DNA of 5,729 nucleotides. Origin: Thermoplasmata archaeon (lineage in GTDB: Archaea; Thermoplasmatota; Thermoplasmata; Thermoplasmatales; Thermoplasmataceae). Positions 1 through 5,663 of the stretch are shown here, piece by piece. The stretch's first letter is position 1. Each line of letters starts with the position of its first letter. The notes beneath the pieces were generated by a model. The model had not been told where the DNA came from, did no database searches, and saw nothing but the letters and a program-made list of their open reading frames with translations. The stretch is from the NCBI GenBank assembly GCA_021811635.1, contig JAJZNS010000084.1, positions 8,588 to 14,316 of the forward strand, in the 5' to 3' direction. Both the position numbers and the translations under genes were made by a program.

Positions 1-9
1 TTAAATAAG
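1..9 (+). promoter_or_regulatory. possible TATA box upstream of alba
   Basis: The first bases of the window read TTAAATAAG, a good archaeal TATA-like element. Its centre lies about 34 bases before the Alba start codon. The usual 26-27 base spacing would put the transcription start near position 31, inside the Shine-Dalgarno sequence. The real promoter may therefore lie further upstream, outside the window. The assignment is tentative. Confidence 0.35.
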
Positions 10-25
10 AAAATCAAATCTTACC

Positions 26-32
26 AGGAGGT
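26..32 (+). promoter_or_regulatory. strong Shine-Dalgarno site of alba
   Basis: AGGAGGT, a near-perfect complement of the 16S rRNA 3' end, sits with its GGAGG core seven bases before the ATG at 39. It fixes that start. It is the only strong ribosome binding site in the window; the other genes have none or only weak ones. This suggests that Alba is translated from a leadered mRNA and at a high level. Confidence 0.85.
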
Positions 33-38
33 CATAGC

Positions 39-308
39 ATGCCTGAGCTAAACATCATCTATGTCGGTAAAAAACCAACAATGAACTACGTGCTTGCAAT
101 CGTTACGCAATTCAACAACCACGTTGACCACATCGTAATAAAGGCCAGGGGGAAGGCAATCAGCAAGGCCGTGGACATCGCGGAGATCACAAGGCACAAA
201 TTTATCCAGGAAGTGAAGTATGACAAGATAAACCTCGAAACAGAAGTGGTACACAGCGATAGGGGGGACTCAAACGTTTCGTCGATAGAGATAACCCTTA
301 AAAGGTAA
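39..308 (+). CDS. albA: Alba, archaeal DNA/RNA-binding chromatin protein
   Basis: This 89-residue protein matches the Alba (Sso10b) family along its whole length. Alba is a small basic dimeric protein that coats DNA and also binds RNA in most archaea. The N-terminal motif VGKKPTMNYV (residues 9-18) contains the paired lysines K11/K12, equivalent to K16/K17 of the Sulfolobus protein, where K16 acetylation lowers DNA affinity. IKARGKAISKAVD (34-46) is the conserved helix, and F55 matches the dimer-dimer interface phenylalanine (F60 in Sulfolobus). NVSSIEITL (79-87) is the typical last strand. A strong Shine-Dalgarno sequence supports the ATG. The next gene follows 60 bases downstream on the same strand and could be cotranscribed, although it has a TATA-like box of its own. 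The symbol follows the common family name; the identification itself is near certain. Confidence 0.96.
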   Translation: MPELNIIYVGKKPTMNYVLAIVTQFNNHVDHIVIKARGKAISKAVDIAEITRHKFIQEVKYDKINLETEVVHSDRGDSNVSSIEITLKR

Positions 309-321
309 AACCCCATTATTC

Positions 322-331
322 AAACTTATAA
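322..331 (+). promoter_or_regulatory. possible TATA box of the prenyl synthase gene
   Basis: AAACTTATAA lies in the 60-base gap after alba, centred about 41 bases before the ATG at 369. Standard spacing predicts a start of transcription near 354 and a leader of about 15 bases. No clear Shine-Dalgarno sequence lies in that leader; GTGAT at 362-366 pairs with the 16S tail but is only two bases from the ATG. Cotranscription from the alba promoter is an alternative. Confidence 0.4.
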
Positions 332-368
332 CCGATGGAGCAATTCCGCATCAAGGTAACCGTGATTC

Positions 369-1352
369 ATGAAAGACATCAGGGAGTGGGAACTCAGCCT
401 TGCGGATAAGATCTTCATAATCAACAACCGACTGATAGAAGTCGTATCTTCCGTAGAGCCACATCTCGACTCCATGGCAAAATATACCATTGAAGCGGGT
501 GGAAAGAGGGTCAGGCCAATCCTCACACTGCTAAGTTACAGCGTAGCCGGTAATGGCGGGTACGAAGATGCAATAGATCTTGCCGTCAGCAATGAATTGG
601 TCCACACTGCCAGTCTTATACATGATGACGTTATGGACAAGTCCGACCTGAGAAGGGGACGGGAAACTCTCTTCCACAAGTACGGCATCTATAATGCCAT
701 CGTTGTCGGCGACTACCTTTTTACCAAAGGATTCGAGCTGGCGTCGCAGTATGGGCAGGAGGTTGCTAAGGTCCTGGCATGGGGTGCATCTAAACTGGCA
801 GAGGGCCAGGTAAGGGAATACTTCAACATGGGAAACCTAGAAATGTCAGAGGATACCTATATCAGGATTATTTCGGACAAGACTGCCAATTTCTTTGCCG
901 CGTGCGCAAAGGCAGCCGCCATGGCTGGAGGTGCAAGCAAGGAAATCCAGCAGGACATGCACAACTTTGCCTATCAGATGGGACTGGCATTTCAGATTAC
1001 AGACGACATACTTGACATAGTTGGGGACCAGAGCGAAACTGGGAAACCTATCTTTAACGATCTTAAGCAGAGCACAATCACGCTTCCGATCATCTATGCG
1101 CTTGCCAGGGACGGCGAAAGAGGCGGCGAGTTCAGAAAGATCCTCACCTCGAACATTCCCGCTGAGGAAAGGAATAAAAGAATCAAGGAAGCCCTGGCTA
1201 ACACCGGGGCACTGGACTACTCTTTTGAACGTGCGAAATATCACTCTGAGAAATCAATTGAATACCTGGGAAAGACAGGCAAATCCCCTTCACTGGACAC
1301 CCTTATGGATCTGTCTCTTCTTGTAATAGACCGGGTATCCTCCGCTTTCTGA
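369..1352 (+). CDS. polyprenyl diphosphate synthase (GGPP or longer chain)
   Basis: This 327-residue trans-isoprenyl diphosphate synthase condenses isopentenyl diphosphate units onto an allylic primer. Visible hallmarks in order are GGKRVRP (44-50), the first aspartate-rich motif DDVMD (86-90) followed by R95/R96-G97, GQ at 146-147, the second aspartate-rich motif DDILD (212-216), and GKPIFNDL (225-232) leading to TLP (238-240). In archaea such enzymes usually make geranylgeranyl diphosphate for ether lipids. Here the residues just before the first motif are T-A-S-L-I-H, with alanine at the fifth position upstream, as in bacterial long-chain enzymes, whereas Sulfolobus GGPP synthase has phenylalanine there. 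A menaquinone side-chain synthase is therefore a real alternative. The ATG is firm because an in-frame TGA lies at 363-365. The gene converges on the slipin gene with 19 bases between stops. The family is certain; the product length is open, so no symbol is given. Confidence 0.93.
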   Translation: MKDIREWELSLADKIFIINNRLIEVVSSVEPHLDSMAKYTIEAGGKRVRPILTLLSYSVAGNGGYEDAIDLAVSNELVHTASLIHDDVMDKSDLRRGRETLFHKYGIYNAIVVGDYLFTKGFELASQYGQEVAKVLAWGASKLAEGQVREYFNMGNLEMSEDTYIRIISDKTANFFAACAKAAAMAGGASKEIQQDMHNFAYQMGLAFQITDDILDIVGDQSETGKPIFNDLKQSTITLPIIYALARDGERGGEFRKILTSNIPAEERNKRIKEALANTGALDYSFERAKYHSEKSIEYLGKTGKSPSLDTLMDLSLLVIDRVSSAF

Positions 1353-1371
1353 AACAGGCATCACGGAGTGC

Positions 1372-2217
1372 TTACTGCTGAGTACCAGGCTGCTGGGACG
1401 TGGCACTTCTGTCGCCGGATGCTGATTTGTTCGCCTGAGCTACAGACTTTAGCCCGAGCGCAGAAAGAGCATTGATGTCGGCCGCTGCAGCAACCTGCAT
1501 CGGTATCATCATGAGGCTCCCCTTCCCTTCCAGCCCGATTTCGTAAAGGATATTCATCCACCTCAACTGGAAAGCTATTGGATTGTTCAGGTACTGGTTT
1601 GACGCCTCTGACATCTTCTGTGAAGCCTCCACTTCTGCTATGGCGAGGGTAACTCTCGATCTCCTCTCCCTCTCTGCCGAAGCCTGTCTGGACATGGCTT
1701 CCTGAAGCGACTGGGGGACCTGCACATCCCTAATTTCCACGCCAGAAACCTTGACTCCCCAATGTTCCGTTTTCTCGTCGATGATCTCCCTTGCGCTGAC
1801 CGCAATTTTCTCTCTTTCGGAAAGGACCTCGTCGAAGGAATATTTTCCAATAACCTCCCTTATCGTGGTCTGCGCTGAAAGATTTGTACCGTTATAATAA
1901 CTCTCGATGTTCAGCACAGCCTTCTGGGCATCGACCACCTGGTAATACATGACGGCATCGATGTTGACGGGAACGTTATCCTTGGTGAAAGATGCTTCAC
2001 TCTTGAAGGCAACCACCTGTATCCTTGTTGAAATCTTGGTTATTTTGCTGACTATCGGCGTGACAAATATAATTCCCGGCCCTTTTATTCCCCCATAGCG
2101 TCCAAGGGTAAGGACAACAGCCCTTTCCCACTCCTTCAGTACATGTATACCGGACAGCAGGATAATTATGACAATGAAAAGCAGGAAGCCTCCAAGGTAA
2201 TAGTACGTTGCATCCAT
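1372..2217 (-). CDS. slipin / stomatin-like SPFH-domain membrane protein
   Basis: This 281-residue protein has one N-terminal membrane segment (about residues 7-24) followed by an SPFH/prohibitin-homology domain and a helical C-terminal part. Family signatures are ERAVVLTLGRYGGIKGPGI (31-49), DNVPVNIDAVMYYQV (80-94), TTIREVIGKY (117-126), LSEREKI (132-138), WGVKVSGVEIRDVQVP (153-168) and the basic/acidic coiled-coil AMSRQASAERERR (174-186). The final 25 or so residues are low-complexity, rich in S, A and Q. Slipins oligomerise on the inner face of the membrane, organise membrane microdomains, and are often encoded beside an NfeD partner or membrane serine protease. No such partner is present here. 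An in-frame TAA at 2227-2229 makes the ATG at 2217 the only sensible start, and a TATA-like box about 25 bases upstream suggests a leaderless mRNA. The family assignment is strong; the physiological role is unknown. Confidence 0.93.
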   Translation of the reverse strand: MDATYYYLGGFLLFIVIIILLSGIHVLKEWERAVVLTLGRYGGIKGPGIIFVTPIVSKITKISTRIQVVAFKSEASFTKDNVPVNIDAVMYYQVVDAQKAVLNIESYYNGTNLSAQTTIREVIGKYSFDEVLSEREKIAVSAREIIDEKTEHWGVKVSGVEIRDVQVPQSLQEAMSRQASAERERRSRVTLAIAEVEASQKMSEASNQYLNNPIAFQLRWMNILYEIGLEGKGSLMMIPMQVAAAADINALSALGLKSVAQANKSASGDRSATSQQPGTQQ

Positions 2218-2236
2218 GTGAATGAATTATACCGTC

Positions 2237-2246
2237 ATTATTAAAC
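2237..2246 (-). promoter_or_regulatory. TATA box of the slipin gene
   Basis: On the minus strand this reads GTTTAATAAT. Its core is centred about 25 bases before the A of the slipin ATG, and no Shine-Dalgarno sequence lies between. This spacing predicts transcription starting at or within a base or two of the start codon. Confidence 0.65.
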
Positions 2247-2320
2247 TGTTCCAATCAGCATTACTCGTCTGCGAAAAGATACGGGCGCTTATGTGGGCGG
2301 TGATAATTTGATGATTTCGT

Positions 2321-2328
2321 GTTAAATA
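2321..2328 (+). promoter_or_regulatory. TATA box of the NiCoT-like gene
   Basis: GTTAAATA is centred about 24 bases before the ATG at 2349. The intervening bases (ending CGGGTGCC) hold no Shine-Dalgarno match, so a leaderless or nearly leaderless transcript is expected. Confidence 0.65.
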
Positions 2329-2348
2329 GATCCAGTTGATCGGGTGCC

Positions 2349-2948
2349 ATGGGATCATTCCTGTTGCTGCTCATCGTGGCGATAGCAGTAGCAGGGCTGC
2401 ACATGGCAGCACCTGATCACTGGGTGCCGCTCATCACGGTATCAATCGGCAGAAACTACAGCAGGAGAAGGAAATATGAAATGGCCGCCGCAATCGGCCT
2501 GGGGCACTCCTCCTCCTCGGCATTGATTGCAGTTGTGGCACTGTCAGCCGGGCTTACTTTCCTTGGCCCTTTCATTTCTGACCTTTTTTATGTATCTGAA
2601 GCCCTTCTGGTGATCATCGGGATATACTTCGTTCTGATCGGTTACAGGGAAGGCGGGCACGAGGGCAGCCCTGGCACCGGAAATTCACTGCTGCTTGTAA
2701 GTATCTTTCCAGACCTTGCGCTCATGCCGATCCTGCTCTCAGGTGCAGGTTTGCCGTTATATCAGATATCAGCAATCCTACTGTCGTTCATTGCAGCCAC
2801 CGTCCTATCGCTGGCACTGATAATCGGCTTTTCCGGCAGCCAGATAGGATTGCGCCTGTCACGCCTTAAGCCAAACAGGATGGATTACGCAGTAGCCGCC
2901 ATGCTATTTGGCACCGCCATGTTCCTTTTCCTGTTCCCTGGACTATAG
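2349..2948 (+). CDS. putative Ni/Co transporter-like membrane protein (NiCoT/UreH-like, compact)
   Basis: This 199-residue hydrophobic protein has about six membrane segments (roughly residues 3-20, 46-68, 80-98, 112-131, 138-160 and 180-197). In the first segment, H18-MAAP-D23-H24 fits the HX4DH metal-binding signature of the NiCoT nickel/cobalt permeases. GLGHSSSS (50-57) corresponds to their second motif (LGHSTVV-like), and FPDLAL (120-125) may stand for the third motif around an aspartate. A short loop, REGGHEG (100-106), adds another histidine. The protein is much shorter than classical NiCoTs (over 300 residues) and nearer to UreH/SfsA-type relatives. Import or efflux of Ni2+ or Co2+ is inferred from these motifs; no urease, hydrogenase or cobalamin gene is nearby to support it. 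An in-frame TGA at 2337-2339 supports the ATG. No terminator is visible before the next gene, 35 bases on. Confidence 0.72.
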   Translation: MGSFLLLLIVAIAVAGLHMAAPDHWVPLITVSIGRNYSRRRKYEMAAAIGLGHSSSSALIAVVALSAGLTFLGPFISDLFYVSEALLVIIGIYFVLIGYREGGHEGSPGTGNSLLLVSIFPDLALMPILLSGAGLPLYQISAILLSFIAATVLSLALIIGFSGSQIGLRLSRLKPNRMDYAVAAMLFGTAMFLFLFPGL

Positions 2949-2961
2949 AAAAAGAATAAAT
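2949..2961 (+). promoter_or_regulatory. TATA-like box of the phosphoribosyltransferase gene
   Basis: An A-rich stretch ending GAATAAAT (2954-2961) is centred about 26 bases before the GTG at 2984. No Shine-Dalgarno sequence lies in between (CACCTGCTCTGCATTAACCC). This geometry fits a leaderless transcript starting on the GTG and supports that start over the later GTG at 3005. It lies in the 35 bases after the preceding stop codon. Confidence 0.55.
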
Positions 2962-2983
2962 CACCTGCTCTGCATTAACCCCG

Positions 2984-3628
2984 GTGCAGTTCAAAGCTAG
3001 ACTTGTGGAATGGAAGGAGATAGTTGACTGGTGCGACACACTCAGAAGCAGGATAATCGGGAGTTTTGATCCAGACTTCATAATCGGGTTATCAAGGGGA
3101 GGGCTGGTGCCGGCCCGTATACTATCGGACAGCCTCCTTATAAAAGATCTGTTCACGCTGAAAACCGAGCACTGGGGAATGACGGCGAATGTGGATGGAC
3201 AGGCCGTGCTCAGGAAGCCGGATTCCCTGAACGTGAAGGGGAGGAGAGTCCTGATTGTCGACGACATAACAGACACAGGCGAGAGCATGGACATCGCAAA
3301 GAAGTACGTGCAATCCCTTGGCCCTGCTGCCCTGAAGACCTCAACGATGCTCCACATTGACCGGTCAAAGCACGTACCGGATTTCTTCGCCAGGGGGGTA
3401 AGCGGATCGGAATGGACATGGTTCATCTTTCCATGGAATATCCACGAAGACCTTAACAATCTCATAGTGAAATCCTGCCACGGGAAATTCAGCACTGGCC
3501 AAATACTGGAAATCCTGAAGGATCAATATGACCTCAACATCAGCCTGGAGGTTCTTGATTCGGTTCTTGCAGACCTGGTGCAGCTCGGGAAGATAAAGAA
3601 GGAAAGATCTGCTTGGGTGACAGAATAA
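2984..3628 (+). CDS. phosphoribosyltransferase with C-terminal winged-helix-like extension
   Basis: This 214-residue type I phosphoribosyltransferase is of the archaeal xanthine/hypoxanthine-type class (COG2236-like). GLSRGGLVPAR (35-45) is the pyrophosphate loop, and VLIVDDITDTGES (89-101), with D93/D94 and the T-D-T-G turn, is the PRPP-binding signature. FIFPWN (147-152) forms the usual end of the domain. Nucleobase salvage from PRPP is the likely reaction, but the base cannot be read from sequence. After residue 167 comes a segment with a helix-helix-helix pattern and a basic wing-like end (QILEILK, LDSVLADLVQLGKI, KKERSAW), resembling a winged-helix domain. The start is GTG; an in-frame TAA at 2957-2959 excludes anything longer. 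GTG at 3005 is an alternative that would remove seven residues. The stop codon touches that of the convergent carbamate kinase gene. The fold is near certain, the substrate is not. Confidence 0.9.
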   Translation: MQFKARLVEWKEIVDWCDTLRSRIIGSFDPDFIIGLSRGGLVPARILSDSLLIKDLFTLKTEHWGMTANVDGQAVLRKPDSLNVKGRRVLIVDDITDTGESMDIAKKYVQSLGPAALKTSTMLHIDRSKHVPDFFARGVSGSEWTWFIFPWNIHEDLNNLIVKSCHGKFSTGQILEILKDQYDLNISLEVLDSVLADLVQLGKIKKERSAWVTE

Positions 3629-4558
3629 TCAATCCGGAACTATAACGGTTCCAGACCTTCCGCTAACGGCTTCAGCAGCATCATCTAGAGAGGCTATAAC
3701 GGCCTCCTTTCCGCCACCCCTGATGAACAGCACAGACGCCCTGACCTTGGGCCCCATGCTCCCGGACCCGAATTCACCACGCCTGGAAAGTTCTTCAGCC
3801 TCAGACACTGTTATCCTGCCGATCAACTCAGACTCGGGCGTCCCATAATTCCTGTATGCACCCTTCACGTCGGTTAAAATTATGAGTTTTTGGCACCCTA
3901 TTCCCTTTGCCAGCACCGAGGATGCGAGGTCCTTGTCGATCACAGCCTCGACGCCCTCAATCATTCCGTTTCTTTCAATTACGGGAGTCCCGCCACCGCC
4001 GGCACTGATGGGGATAAATTTATTCCTGAGTAGTTCGAGCACCGCATTTTCTTCCAGTATTCTCAATGGCATCGGGGATGGAACCACCCGTCTCCAGGTC
4101 CCGTTCTTGCTGTTGACCAGGGACCAATGGTACTTCTCGGCAAGCCCCCTGGCCTCGTTCTCCTTGTAAAACCTACCTATCGGCTTCGACGGGGAAGCAA
4201 AGGCAGGATCATCGGCAGAGACAAGCGACCTTGAAAAAACCGACACAATCTGCTTGCCAGTCTTGGTGACGGAATTATAGGCATTTGATATAATCTCTGA
4301 TATCAGCCCCTGTGACATTGACCCGCATGCATGCAGAGGCATGGCCGGTACCCCATCCGCCGGCTGTTCGTTCCGCAAGAGGATATCCCCCACCTGGGGG
4401 CCGTTCCCATGGGTCACCACAACCTCATTGTCCTGCAGAATGCCGTTCAGCTTGGCCATTGCCTGCCGGGCGACGTTGAACTGGGCTTCGTAGGTCCTCT
4501 CAGCATTCTCCGAAATAAGTGCATTTCCTCCAAGTGCTATCAGAATCCTCATATGCAT
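3629..4558 (-). CDS. arcC: carbamate kinase
   Basis: This 309-residue amino acid kinase family enzyme catalyses ATP + carbamate <-> ADP + carbamoyl phosphate in the cytoplasm. It is full length for the family (about 310). Carbamate kinase motifs run through it: ALGGNAL (8-14), THGNGPQVG (49-57), PLHACGSMSQG (74-84), DPAFASPSKPIG (116-127), WRRVVPSP (155-162), GGGGTPV (187-193), AVIDKDLASSVLA (205-217), LTDVKGAYRNYG (228-239) and GSMGPKVRA (266-274). Lysines K125, K209 and K271 match catalytic or nucleotide-contacting lysines of the Enterococcus enzyme. No arginine deiminase or ornithine carbamoyltransferase gene is adjacent, so ATP formation from carbamoyl phosphate or carbamoyl phosphate supply are both possible. 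The protein begins M-H-M-R-I-L. Family comparison favours the second ATG (4552), while a TATA box about 29 bases upstream favours the first. The identification is secure. Confidence 0.96.
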   Translation of the reverse strand: MHMRILIALGGNALISENAERTYEAQFNVARQAMAKLNGILQDNEVVVTHGNGPQVGDILLRNEQPADGVPAMPLHACGSMSQGLISEIISNAYNSVTKTGKQIVSVFSRSLVSADDPAFASPSKPIGRFYKENEARGLAEKYHWSLVNSKNGTWRRVVPSPMPLRILEENAVLELLRNKFIPISAGGGGTPVIERNGMIEGVEAVIDKDLASSVLAKGIGCQKLIILTDVKGAYRNYGTPESELIGRITVSEAEELSRRGEFGSGSMGPKVRASVLFIRGGGKEAVIASLDDAAEAVSGRSGTVIVPD

Positions 4559-4583
4559 ACCGGAAAGTTTGGGATGCGTTGGC

Positions 4584-4591
4584 GATATTTA
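4584..4591 (-). promoter_or_regulatory. TATA box of the carbamate kinase gene
   Basis: TAAATATC on the minus strand is centred about 29 bases before the ATG at 4558 and 35 before the alternative ATG at 4552. Transcription would start near 4561, giving a leader of about three bases to the first ATG or nine to the second. There is no Shine-Dalgarno sequence. It indicates transcription independent of the upstream membrane protein gene, which ends 70 bases before the start codon. Confidence 0.55.
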
Positions 4592-4628
4592 TCTGTTTTT
4601 TTATGAGGCGCAGCAGAAACTGATTATT

Positions 4629-5645
4629 TCATTTACTATCAGATTTCCATCTCTCTTTCACGGATCTGTTCAGCCTGTTCATCATGTAAATTGCGATGAC
4701 CATTGGCACAACAATCAAAGGTGAAATCAGGAATATCTCCTCGAATGCAGATATAAAGAGCAGGCCAATTACAAGGCCAAGGGCAAAATTCTTGATCAAA
4801 AGCTCGTTCCCATGAACAGGGAGATGGCGGATAAGTGTGGCGAGCAATAACAGGTATGATCCTGCATAGAGAATCGCATCCACGAATGGTGGAATCAACC
4901 CTCCGGACAGATTAGGGATCAGGAATGCATAGACAATATAGACTGGAAATACAAAGATCCCAAGAGCATAGAATCTCCGTGCCGGCCAGGCCGATCCGGT
5001 CCCTGTGTGCATGCCTAAGCCAGATGGGACTATATAGGCAATCATTGCCAGAACAATGGCAGCAGCAATAAACAGTAGATATTCGCCCGGATTCGGGGCA
5101 CTTCCCGTTACGGATATCTGAGAGAAATTGATCAGTGCAATATCCGCCAGGTAAACGATAAGGGTCAGCGGCAACCCGCGCTTTCCCAGCAGTGGTTTGC
5201 CGGAAATTTCAGGATAAGCCAGCTTCAGCAGAAGCAAAGGCAGGGCAATGCTGAATATTGAATGGAACAGATCTATTCCCAGCACCAGGGACCAATCCAC
5301 CCCGGCAAACCTGCCATACACTGCCAGGGTCGAGGCAATGCTTTCTGTGGAGGACAGGAAGAAGGAGTGGACCGCTATCCCTTCCTCCATGATCCCGTAG
5401 GCACAGCCCAGAAGGAGTATTGATACCCATCCCTTCCCGAATCTAACTGAGAACTCCCTGATCAGGAGTGCTCCAGCAGTGTACATCCCTATGTTAAAAA
5501 AAAGGGTCACAAAAAAGGACGGTGGGGAAAAGACAATTTCTGAAAAATTTGACGACCCGGTGAGATACTCAGGAATTCCGGGCGTCGCAATAGCCAGAAC
5601 GAGGATAATCAACCTGCGGTTTTGTGCAAGTTCTGTCAATCCCAA
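4629..5645 (-). CDS. uncharacterised polytopic membrane protein
   Basis: This 338-residue protein has about nine or ten hydrophobic segments and a basic, hydrophilic tail (NRLNRSVKERWKSDSK). I do not know a function. It resembles a family of hypothetical membrane proteins seen in actinobacteria, Chloroflexi and some archaea that share an E-[YL]-L-[ST]-G-S-[ST] motif after the first segment (here 25-31), GALLIRE (58-64), AYGIMEEG (82-89), a histidine (H93) and an FH...SIALP segment (127-135). Conserved charged residues inside predicted membrane segments (E87, E88, H128, and a second pair E302/E303) suggest catalysis or ion handling. The start is TTG at 5645, with TTG at 5639 as an alternative. 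An in-frame TGA at 5664-5666, the end of the preceding gene, bars anything longer. There is no visible Shine-Dalgarno sequence, and the 18-base gap points to cotranscription with the gene upstream. Confidence 0.82.
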   Translation of the reverse strand: MGLTELAQNRRLIILVLAIATPGIPEYLTGSSNFSEIVFSPPSFFVTLFFNIGMYTAGALLIREFSVRFGKGWVSILLLGCAYGIMEEGIAVHSFFLSSTESIASTLAVYGRFAGVDWSLVLGIDLFHSIFSIALPLLLLKLAYPEISGKPLLGKRGLPLTLIVYLADIALINFSQISVTGSAPNPGEYLLFIAAAIVLAMIAYIVPSGLGMHTGTGSAWPARRFYALGIFVFPVYIVYAFLIPNLSGGLIPPFVDAILYAGSYLLLLATLIRHLPVHGNELLIKNFALGLVIGLLFISAFEEIFLISPLIVVPMVIAIYMMNRLNRSVKERWKSDSK

Positions 5646-5663
5646 CAGCCAGAATACGGGAAC

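Larger units (their letters stand above)
2218..2348. promoter_or_regulatory. divergent promoter region between slipin and NiCoT-like genes
   Basis: This 131-base gap separates two genes that point away from each other. It holds one TATA-like element near each end, listed separately. I see no RNA gene, no clear operator palindrome and no small reading frame with support. The roughly 75 bases between the two boxes could carry shared regulatory sites, but none is recognisable by eye. Confidence 0.65.

Noticed and set aside
618..632. ATGATGA resembling the C box of a C/D guide RNA
   Set aside because: It encodes the His-Asp-Asp of the catalytic motif of the prenyl synthase, and no properly spaced D, C' and D' boxes are seen.
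846..1244. 132-codon open frame on the minus strand inside the prenyl synthase gene
   Set aside because: It is fully antisense to conserved catalytic sequence, and its translation has no domain and no promoter or ribosome site.
2224..2233. Second TATA-like element (GGTATAATTC on the minus strand) before the slipin gene
   Set aside because: It is centred only about 12 bases from the ATG, too close to place transcription at or before the start codon. The element at 2237-2246 has the right spacing.
2866..3495. Long open frame of 209 codons on the minus strand
   Set aside because: It lies antisense to the phosphoribosyltransferase and the end of the permease, both of which have clear family motifs. 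Its translation is rich in Ser, Cys and Arg with no recognisable domain, typical of a shadow frame.
4596..4602. Run of seven T as a transcription terminator
   Set aside because: The run is on the plus strand and no plus-strand gene ends nearby, while both flanking genes are on the minus strand, where it reads as A. It more likely belongs to the A/T-rich promoter upstream of carbamate kinase.
5370..5390. IMEEG...H of the membrane protein as a CPBP (Abi) intramembrane protease motif
   Set aside because: The required EExxxR arrangement is absent and the surrounding segments do not match the family order, so the similarity is noted only as a loose resemblance.
5495..5518. Two A-homopolymer tracts that might mark a frameshift or slippage site in the membrane protein gene
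   Set aside because: On the coding strand they read as phenylalanine codons in a hydrophobic segment, and the frame continues intact on both sides, so there is no evidence of a break.
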